This document shows, in pieces, positions 62,596-64,000 of a DNA stretch of 64,000 bases. Where the stretch lies: NCBI RefSeq assembly GCF_031599675.1, contig NZ_CP134223.1, positions 5,146,001 through 5,210,000 on the forward strand, in the 5' to 3' direction. Below the pieces are notes generated by a model that worked only from the letters and a program-made list of their open reading frames with translations, had not been told where the DNA came from and made no database searches. This DNA is from Paenibacillus pedocola. Its GTDB lineage: Bacteria; Bacillota; Bacilli; Paenibacillales; Paenibacillaceae. How positions within the stretch are numbered: position 1 is the first letter of the stretch; each line of letters opens with the position of its first letter. Made by a program: the position numbers and the translations under genes.

Positions 62596-64000
62596 ATGAC
62601 TATACCGGGCACCGCCCCAATAACGAAAGACCCTTCTTGGCTGAACGATTTCCGGATGGATCAGGTTCAGGTTACCGATCCCTATTGTGTTAACGCCTTC
62701 TCCAAAGAGGTGCTTTATCTCAAAAGCTATGACCTTGACCGGCTGATTGCCGGCTTCCGCGAGAACCGGGGGCTGCCGGCAAAAAGCGAAAAATACCCCG
62801 GCTGGGAAAGCACAGAAATCCGCGGCCATACGCTGGGCCATTATCTGACTGCGTTGTCCCAGGCTTACCAGACCACCCGTAACGGCCACCTTCTTGAGCG
62901 GCTGGAGTATGTCATAGGAGAGCTTGCGCTCTGCCAATTTGAGAGCGGTTACCTGTCGGCTTTTCCTGAACAATTATTTGATAATGTTGAGAACAAACAA
63001 CCTGCCTGGGTGCCTTGGTACACAATGCACAAGATCATAGCCGGATTAACCGCTGTATACAATGCCACCGGCAGTAAAACTGCCTATTCGATTGTCACCG
63101 GCCTTGGTAACTGGGTGCATCAGCGCAGCTCAGGCTGGTCGGCGGAAATTCAGGAGCGGGTATTGTCAGTAGAATACGGCGGGATGAATGATTGCCTCTA
63201 TGAGCTGTACAAAATCTCAGGGGATGAGCGCCACTTACAGGCCGCCCACATGTTCGACGAGCTGACCCTGTTCACTCCGGTTCATGAGGGCCGGGATATT
63301 CTGAAGGGCAAGCATGCCAATACCACCATCCCGAAATTCCTCGGGGCGCTGAACCGGTACCGGGTGCTGGGTGAGAGCGAACGCTTTTACCTGGAGGCTG
63401 TGCAGCAGTTCTGGGAAATGGTCGTCTTCCATCACAGCTATATTACAGGCGGGAACAGCGAATGGGAGCATTTCGGCGACCCGGATATTCTGGATGCGGA
63501 ACGCTCGAACTTCACGGCCGAGACCTGCAACACTTACAATATGCTGAAGCTGAGCCGGGAATTGTTCAAGATAACTGGGGAAGCCAAGTATATGGATTTC
63601 TATGAAAATACGTTCATTAACGCGATTCTTTCCTCGCAGAACCCGCATACCGGAATGACGATGTATTTTCAGCCGATGGCTACGGGGTACTTCAAGGTGT
63701 ACAGCTCCCCCTTCGACCATTTCTGGTGCTGCACCGGAACCGGCATGGAGAGTTTCACCAAACTGAATGACAGCATCTATTTCTATGGCGGCAGCAGCAT
63801 TTATGTGAACCAATATATTAGCTCCGAGCTGATCTCTGAGGAATACGGCATTGAGCTGACTCAAACAGCAAATCTTCCGTACAAGGACACTGCTGAATTC
63901 AAGATCCGCACGCTCAAGGGCAGTGAACAGTCCTTCGCTCTGCATCTGCGTTTGCCGGACTGGACCGCCGGAGATATTGAGATTACGCTGAACGGGCAGC
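62596..64000 (+). CDS. GH127 beta-L-arabinofuranosidase (3' end cut by window edge)
   Basis: The first 468 residues of a DUF1680/GH127 (alpha/alpha)6-barrel enzyme that removes beta-L-arabinofuranose. The zinc and catalytic set known from HypBA1 is visible: E309 and C311 in TAETCNTYN, and C378-C379 in CCTGTGMESF. GHTLGHYLTA and VPWYTMHKI belong to the barrel. No signal peptide, so intracellular. ATG 62596 follows AGGAG; a fixed stop is not in the window. Confidence 0.93.
   Translation, partial: MTIPGTAPITKDPSWLNDFRMDQVQVTDPYCVNAFSKEVLYLKSYDLDRLIAGFRENRGLPAKSEKYPGWESTEIRGHTLGHYLTALSQAYQTTRNGHLLERLEYVIGELALCQFESGYLSAFPEQLFDNVENKQPAWVPWYTMHKIIAGLTAVYNATGSKTAYSIVTGLGNWVHQRSSGWSAEIQERVLSVEYGGMNDCLYELYKISGDERHLQAAHMFDELTLFTPVHEGRDILKGKHANTTIPKFLGALNRYRVLGESERFYLEAVQQFWEMVVFHHSYITGGNSEWEHFGDPDILDAERSNFTAETCNTYNMLKLSRELFKITGEAKYMDFYENTFINAILSSQNPHTGMTMYFQPMATGYFKVYSSPFDHFWCCTGTGMESFTKLNDSIYFYGGSSIYVNQYISSELISEEYGIELTQTANLPYKDTAEFKIRTLKGSEQSFALHLRLPDWTAGDIEITLNGQ

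Overview
The window looks like chromosomal DNA of a nitrogen-fixing Paenibacillus (Firmicutes). Supporting signs are strong AGGAGG ribosome sites, SigA-type promoters, T-box and manganese riboswitches, Bacillus-like synteny (ysoA-tig; gerM-rph-rdgB), a collagen-like spore-surface-type protein, YesM/YesN-type sugar regulation, and a compact nifBHDKENX-(DUF269)-hesA-nifV operon with paired GlnR-type sites. The genus is inferred; no 16S gene or search result is available here.

Layout. 1-2.2 kb: trigger factor (truncated), a ysoA-like TPR gene and tRNA-Arg(UCU). 2.2-6.7 kb: a FapA-like DUF342 protein, then a MocR regulator divergent from an EamA exporter across a perfect 18-bp palindrome. 6.8-14.1 kb: a CUT1 sugar ABC importer (binding lipoprotein and two permeases) with its YesM/YesN two-component system. 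14.2-18.5 kb: pstSCA without pstB, preceded by a secreted beta-propeller gene. 18.6-20 kb: a lipoprotein gene and two tandem-repeat arrays (12/28 bp and a 51-bp minisatellite). 20-22.6 kb: an ABC-2 exporter with a TetR regulator and a palindromic operator on the promoter. 22.8-26.2 kb: a SWIM-SNF2 helicase. 26.3-30.3 kb: small unknown genes, T-box-controlled argS, a repeat-rich spacer and a second tRNA-Arg(UCU) in inverted orientation. 30.4-47.9 kb: housekeeping and accessory genes (asnB, CPBP protease, aldo/keto reductase, cupin, NfeD/stomatin pair, rdgB-rph-gerM, PgpA-like, MBL hydrolase, methyltransferase, GH13 glucosidase, lipoprotein, collagen-like protein, HAD phosphatase).

48.1-59.8 kb is the nitrogenase operon on the minus strand. 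It encodes the Fe protein (NifH), the MoFe protein (NifDK), the cofactor scaffold (NifEN), the NifB-cofactor radical SAM enzyme, the carrier NifX, a NifX-associated DUF269 protein, HesA and homocitrate synthase (NifV). It has one clear SigA promoter, a GlnR-like site far upstream and a perfect GlnR-like site inside the leader, two 40-bp repeated hairpins in the roughly 250-nt leader, and intergenic hairpins after nifH and nifK that could set subunit ratios. A terminator follows nifV. The intergenic region is shared with a divergent terC gene that carries a yybP-ykoY manganese riboswitch. The window ends with a divergent arabinan-type pair, GH43 and a truncated GH127.

The signals most worth checking are the structured nif leader and intergenic hairpins, the three-frame-open 51-bp minisatellite, the duplicated tRNA-Arg 3' end, and the inverted tRNA pair flanking about 28 kb.
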